Origin: Reichenbachiella sp.
GTDB taxonomy: Bacteria > Bacteroidota > Bacteroidia > Cytophagales > Cyclobacteriaceae
Direction: 5' to 3'
Assembly: GCF_033344935.1 (NCBI RefSeq)
Contig: NZ_JAWPMM010000001.1
Coordinates: 1,722,001-1,786,000, forward strand
Length of the DNA stretch: 64,000 nucleotides
Numbering within the stretch: position 1 is the first letter of the stretch; each line of letters opens with the position of its first letter. The notes below the pieces were generated by a model, which was not told the origin of the DNA, did not search any database, and was given only the letters and a program-made list of their open reading frames with translations. Made by a program: the position numbers and the translations under genes. This document shows, piece by piece, positions 60,705 through 64,000 of the stretch.

Positions 60705-61487
60705 ATGGCTGGAGTAAAACCCAAAAAACATCTCGGACAGCATTTCCTTAAAGATCAAAACATCGCAGACAACATTGTCAAAGGTTTGTTTGACGTGACG
60801 GATCCGTCTTGTGTCTTGGAAGTGGGGCCCGGCACTGGCGTGCTTTCAGATTTGATGGTCGATAAAGGAATTGATCAGTTGGTATTGATGGATTTGGACG
60901 CTGAATCTGTCGATTATCTCAAGAATAGATACATCGGGCAAAAGGTAGATATCCAATTTACAGATTTTCTTAAAAGTGATTTTAAGGAAATTTTTGGCGA
61001 CCAGCCATTGAGTATTATTGGCAATTTTCCCTACAATATATCCTCTCAGATCTTCTTCAAGGTTTTGGAGAATAGAAATCAGGTGAACTACGTCGTAGGG
61101 ATGATTCAAAAAGAAGTTGCCGATCGAATCGTTTCTAAAGAAGGAAATAAGACTTATGGTATCCTTAGCGTATTGCTACAAGCCTATTATGATATCGAAT
61201 ATTTATTCACCGTTCCGCCTCATGTCTTCAACCCGCCACCCAAGGTGAATTCGGGGGTTATCCGATTGGTAAGGAATAATGTAAAGCAATTGGATTGCGA
61301 CGAAAAGCTATTTATAAGAGTCGTGAAGGAAGGATTCGGAAAGCGACGCAAAACCTTGCGAAACGCCTTGAAAGGGCTAAATTTGCCCGAATCCATGATG
61401 GAGATGGACGTGCTAAATATGCGCGCTGAGCAGCTCTCCGTAGCGGATTTTATAGAACTAACTAAACTAATTGAGGGTCATGATTGA
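60705..61487 (+). CDS. rsmA: 16S rRNA dimethyladenosine transferase
   Basis: RsmA (KsgA) dimethylates two adjacent adenosines near the 3' end of 16S rRNA, a late step in small-subunit maturation. The 260-residue protein has the SAM motif VLEVGPGTGVLSDLM after KKHLGQHFLKDQNIADNIV. The catalytic NFPYNIS motif and the C-terminal FNPPPKVNSGVIRL and GFGKRRKTLRNALKGL are also present. Its stop overlaps the mgtE start. Confidence 0.97.
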   Translation: MAGVKPKKHLGQHFLKDQNIADNIVKGLFDVTDPSCVLEVGPGTGVLSDLMVDKGIDQLVLMDLDAESVDYLKNRYIGQKVDIQFTDFLKSDFKEIFGDQPLSIIGNFPYNISSQIFFKVLENRNQVNYVVGMIQKEVADRIVSKEGNKTYGILSVLLQAYYDIEYLFTVPPHVFNPPPKVNSGVIRLVRNNVKQLDCDEKLFIRVVKEGFGKRRKTLRNALKGLNLPESMMEMDVLNMRAEQLSVADFIELTKLIEGHD

Positions 61488-62844
61488 GCACATGGAGTTT
61501 GAACTGTCGAAGGAGTACCTCGAGCGATTTACCGAAGCGGTAGATGCTAAAGAGAAGGACTTTGTCATTTCTACGCTCGAAGGTGTTAATCCTGCTGATA
61601 TTTCGGAGGTCATTAGAGAGTTGGATGCTGAGCAGACCAAGTTTGTTATTGACCTGCTGGATGTCGAAGTTGGGGCTGAGATCATTGTCAATCTCGAAGA
61701 AGACCGCCAATCTTTATTCCTTGAGAATTTTACCGCTGATGAACTTGCTGGGTTTGTAGATCAGATGGATTCGGATGATGGGGTGGACGTCATCAACGAA
61801 CTTCCTATCGAGAAGCGAGAAGAGGTAATTGCTTCCGTAGAAAATCAGGAAAAGGCCGGATACATTTTGGACCTTTTGCGCTACGAAGAAGATGTAGCGG
61901 GTGGTTTGATGGCAAAGGAGATGATCCGTGCCAATCTCAATTGGACGATCCAGCAGTGTATCGAAGAAATCCGAAAGCAGGCCGAAAATGTAGAGAAAAT
62001 TTATTCGGTCTATGTGGTAGACAATGAAGGCAAATTGCTAGGCCGTGTATCGCTGAAGAAAATTATCCTATCCGAGCCGGATGCCTTGGTGGCAGATATT
62101 TACGAAGAAGATATCGTTTCGGTAGGTACGCATGCCGACGAAGAAGAAGTAGCACTTACCATGCAGAAGTACGACCTGGAAGCACTTCCAGTAGTCAACG
62201 TCAAGGGCAAACTCGTTGGGCGTATTACCATTGATGATGCGATGGATGTAATCACCGAACAAGCCGAAGAAGATCGTCAAATGATGACAGGTATCTCTGG
62301 TGATGTAGAGGAAGATGATACCGTTTGGGTGCTTTCTAAAGCACGTTTGCCTTGGTTGGTCATTGGACTGGTAGGGGGATTACTCGGTGCCAAATTCATC
62401 AGTTTGTTTGAAAAAGATATTGCGCTCATCCCAGCCATGGCATTTTTTATTCCGCTAATCACAGCGACGGGTGGAAATGTTGGGATTCAATCTTCATCCA
62501 TTGTAGTACAAGGTTTAGCCAGTTACAATGCTTTTGAAGATTCACTTTTCAAAAAAATGACCAAAGTACTATTCGTAGCCGTGGTCAATGGAATGATCCT
62601 GGCACTCATCGTTTTTGGCATTGTGATATTTTCTAGCTCAGATCAGGCGATGGCGGGTACTGTGGCGATTGCGCTTTTTAGTGTGGTACTTCTGGCATCT
62701 TTTATGGGCACCGTCACTCCGTTGATTTTGGATCGCATCGGTATCAATCCGGCCATGGCATCAGGGCCATTCATTACCACCGCCAATGATTTGCTAGGAC
62801 TGACGGTATATTTTCTAGTCGCACACTTTCTATACGGTTTTTAA
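61480..62844 (+). CDS. mgtE: Magnesium transporter MgtE
   Basis: MgtE is a magnesium channel gated by cytoplasmic magnesium. The product, about 454 residues, has an N-terminal superhelical domain (~10-130), a CBS pair (~135-255: AGGLMAKEMIRANLNWTIQQCIEEIRK, EEVALTMQKYDLEALPVVNVKGKLVGRITIDDAMDVI) and five membrane helices (~290-450). The pore signature lies in FFIPLITATGGNVGIQSSS. Starts at 61471, 61480 and 61492 are all open; 61480 overlaps the rsmA stop by a few bases and is preferred. Confidence 0.95.
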   Translation: MIEHMEFELSKEYLERFTEAVDAKEKDFVISTLEGVNPADISEVIRELDAEQTKFVIDLLDVEVGAEIIVNLEEDRQSLFLENFTADELAGFVDQMDSDDGVDVINELPIEKREEVIASVENQEKAGYILDLLRYEEDVAGGLMAKEMIRANLNWTIQQCIEEIRKQAENVEKIYSVYVVDNEGKLLGRVSLKKIILSEPDALVADIYEEDIVSVGTHADEEEVALTMQKYDLEALPVVNVKGKLVGRITIDDAMDVITEQAEEDRQMMTGISGDVEEDDTVWVLSKARLPWLVIGLVGGLLGAKFISLFEKDIALIPAMAFFIPLITATGGNVGIQSSSIVVQGLASYNAFEDSLFKKMTKVLFVAVVNGMILALIVFGIVIFSSSDQAMAGTVAIALFSVVLLASFMGTVTPLILDRIGINPAMASGPFITTANDLLGLTVYFLVAHFLYGF

Positions 62845-62848
62845 TCCA

Positions 62849-63799
62849 ATGACTAATAATCGCATTTTAATTATCGATGAAATGCACAAAAGCATTTCTC
62901 CTTTGTTGACAAAAGCGGGTTTCGAACCCAATTATTCGCCCAATATTTCCCGAGAAGAAATTATTAATCACAAAGACCAGTTCGTGGGCTTTGTGGTGAG
63001 GAGCAAGACTACTATTGACAAAGAATTGCTGGCAGGTCAGCAAGAGCTGAAGTTTATCGCCCGAGCCGGTGCTGGGGTAGATCAGTGTGATGTCGACTAT
63101 TTGGCTTCAAGAAATATTGAATTGCTCAATGCGCCAGAAGGCAATCGCGATGCGTTAGGGGAGCATGTCGTGGGGATGTTGCTTTCTTTGTCAAACAACC
63201 TTCGCCATGGCGATATGGATGTACGAAACAAAGTCTGGGATCGAGAAGGCAATCGAGGGTTTGAAATTAGTGGAAAGACGGTTGGTTTGCTGGGTTATGG
63301 ACATATGGGAAGTGCCGTGGCGGAAAAACTTAGCGGGTTTGGATGTCGAGTGATCGCGCATGACAAATACAAGGAAAACTACGGAGACCTATACGCCGAG
63401 CAGGTGGATATGGAGGATGTCTTTGAGCAGGCTGACATATTCAGTCTGCATGTGCCGCTGACTGAAGAAACCAGAAATTTGGTTGATCTCGCTTACCTCA
63501 GTAAATTCAAAAAACCGATCGTGTTCATTAATGCTTCGAGAGGGGAGGTAGTGCCATTGAAAGACCTACTTGCCGCGATGAAAGACGGCACCGTACGTAT
63601 GGCGGCATTGGACGTGCTGGAGAATGAAAAATTGCATTTTCTGACAGACGCGCAAGCCAAAGTATTCAACCAATTGATCAAAGATGATCGCGTATTGTTT
63701 TCACCACACGTCGGTGGATGGTCCTTCGAATCCTATCAAAAGATCAACGAAGTCCTAGTAGATAAAATCAAACACTTAAACCTGAATGATGGAAAATAA
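62849..63799 (+). CDS. D-2-hydroxyacid dehydrogenase (SerA-like)
   Basis: The 316-residue enzyme is a D-isomer-specific 2-hydroxyacid dehydrogenase. It has a substrate domain (IDEMHKSISPLLTKAGFEPNYSPNISREEI...VVRSKTTIDKELL...IARAGAGVDQCDVDYL), a Rossmann domain with GLLGYGHMGSAVAEKL, an HVPLTEETRNLV segment and FINASRGEVV with the conserved arginine, plus HVGGWSFE carrying the catalytic His. The closest activity is 3-phosphoglycerate dehydrogenase (serine synthesis), but ACT domains are absent, so other substrates are possible. It lies 4 bases after mgtE. Confidence 0.9.
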   Translation: MTNNRILIIDEMHKSISPLLTKAGFEPNYSPNISREEIINHKDQFVGFVVRSKTTIDKELLAGQQELKFIARAGAGVDQCDVDYLASRNIELLNAPEGNRDALGEHVVGMLLSLSNNLRHGDMDVRNKVWDREGNRGFEISGKTVGLLGYGHMGSAVAEKLSGFGCRVIAHDKYKENYGDLYAEQVDMEDVFEQADIFSLHVPLTEETRNLVDLAYLSKFKKPIVFINASRGEVVPLKDLLAAMKDGTVRMAALDVLENEKLHFLTDAQAKVFNQLIKDDRVLFSPHVGGWSFESYQKINEVLVDKIKHLNLNDGK

Positions 63800-64000
63800 G
63801 AAAGGATGGATTGGGAAACTCCTGACAGAATTTATCTCGGTAGTTTTTGCCGTGCTGTTGGCGCTGGGTCTCAATCATTGGCGAGAAGCCAATAATGATG
63901 AAAAGTTAGCCGAAAAGGCACTAGTGAATATTTTTCTGGAAATTCAGGCCAACCAAAAGGAAGTGGAAGCAGAAATACCCTCTTACGATGAGCAAATTGC
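63789..64000 (+). CDS. DUF6090-like membrane protein (cut by window end)
   Basis: The frame from ATG 63789 (or 63786) overlaps the end of the dehydrogenase gene and stays open to the window edge. It starts ENKKGWIGKLLTEFISVVFAVLLALGLNHWREANNDEKLAEKALVNIFLEIQANQKEVEAEIPSYDEQI: one membrane helix preceded by a charged cap, then a helical region. The opening (one helix, then NxWRE and a coiled coil) is common in small Bacteroidetes DUF6090-type proteins of unknown function. Only about 70 codons are visible. Confidence 0.7.
   Translation, partial: MENKKGWIGKLLTEFISVVFAVLLALGLNHWREANNDEKLAEKALVNIFLEIQANQKEVEAEIPSYDEQI

Noticed and set aside
1-64000. tRNA, rRNA, tmRNA or known riboswitch
   Set aside because: No sequence with the expected conserved elements was noticed in any intergenic gap; a covariance-model search would be decisive and could not be run.

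Overview
The window is ordinary chromosome of a free-living, probably marine or gliding Bacteroidetes, most likely order Cytophagales. The basis is the gene repertoire: a TonB-dependent receptor with a carboxypeptidase-D-like N-terminal domain, a type IX secretion (T9SS) C-terminal sorting domain at 56064-58187, the lipoprotein BamA paralogue TamL, DUF4835, DUF3276, DUF3667, an Rpb6-like omega subunit and an AcnB plus mitochondrial-type aconitase pair. Many genes are preceded by the Bacteroidetes -7 promoter box TAnnTTTG, in two places exactly 19 bp after a TTTG -33 box. No genus can be fixed without a search. No rRNA, tRNA, CRISPR or prophage was seen.

Layout. 1-2000: tail of an upstream gene, then three small genes (DUF1761 membrane protein, DUF4287/DUF5655 protein, PD40-repeat lipoprotein). 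2094-5552: single-chain pyruvate carboxylase. 5698-8716: accessory stretch with an SH3-type secreted protein bounded by 12-bp inverted repeats, a toxin-antitoxin-like pair, and DUF3667 and DUF1801 proteins. 8721-12262: divergent metal-regulation locus (DtxR/MntR-type regulator, TonB receptor, thioredoxin). 12390-15274 (minus): mdh, cyclic-nucleotide-binding protein, tilS. 15425-23994: envelope and housekeeping run (OstA-like, BamD, RpoZ, CoaBC, DUF4835, RecN, FabI, IspE). 24120-27200: a 557-bp gene unit present twice in direct orientation with an intact IS4-family element between the copies. 27207-31243 (minus): XRE regulator/membrane protein pair, hemF, tamL. 31384-37490: RNA methyltransferase, YARHG protein, LysR regulator divergent from hutH-hutU. 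37555-44306: SDR, NTF2-like, two AI-2E proteins, DUF58, DUF3276, YchF, CBS protein. 44484-49692: two aconitases in tandem. 49829-54156: GreA, HIT, WD40, DivIVA, FolB, DUF4097. 54312-58790: small LKGP-repeat protein, pyrophosphatase, YHYH/T9SS protein and redoxin. 58857-64000: phosphopantetheinyl transferase, PdxA, RsmA, MgtE, hydroxyacid dehydrogenase and a cut gene.

How genes work together. Pyruvate carboxylase, malate dehydrogenase and both aconitases serve the TCA cycle and its refilling. OstA-like, BamD and TamL build the outer membrane. HutH and HutU carry out the first two steps of histidine breakdown. The regulator at 8721-9377 probably controls the divergent TonB receptor, because a perfect palindrome lies between the receptor promoter's -33 and -7 boxes. 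A near-identical site lies 45 kb away before the YHYH/T9SS gene, so the two loci may form one metal-responsive regulon.

I did not find an unmistakable new defence or mobile system. The best candidates for something undescribed are the shared DtxR-type operator and its YHYH/redoxin locus, the cassette-like SH3 gene with integron-like core motifs, the duplicated gene whose untranslated regions are better conserved than its coding sequence, and the small LKGPxAKNxKxW repeat protein.
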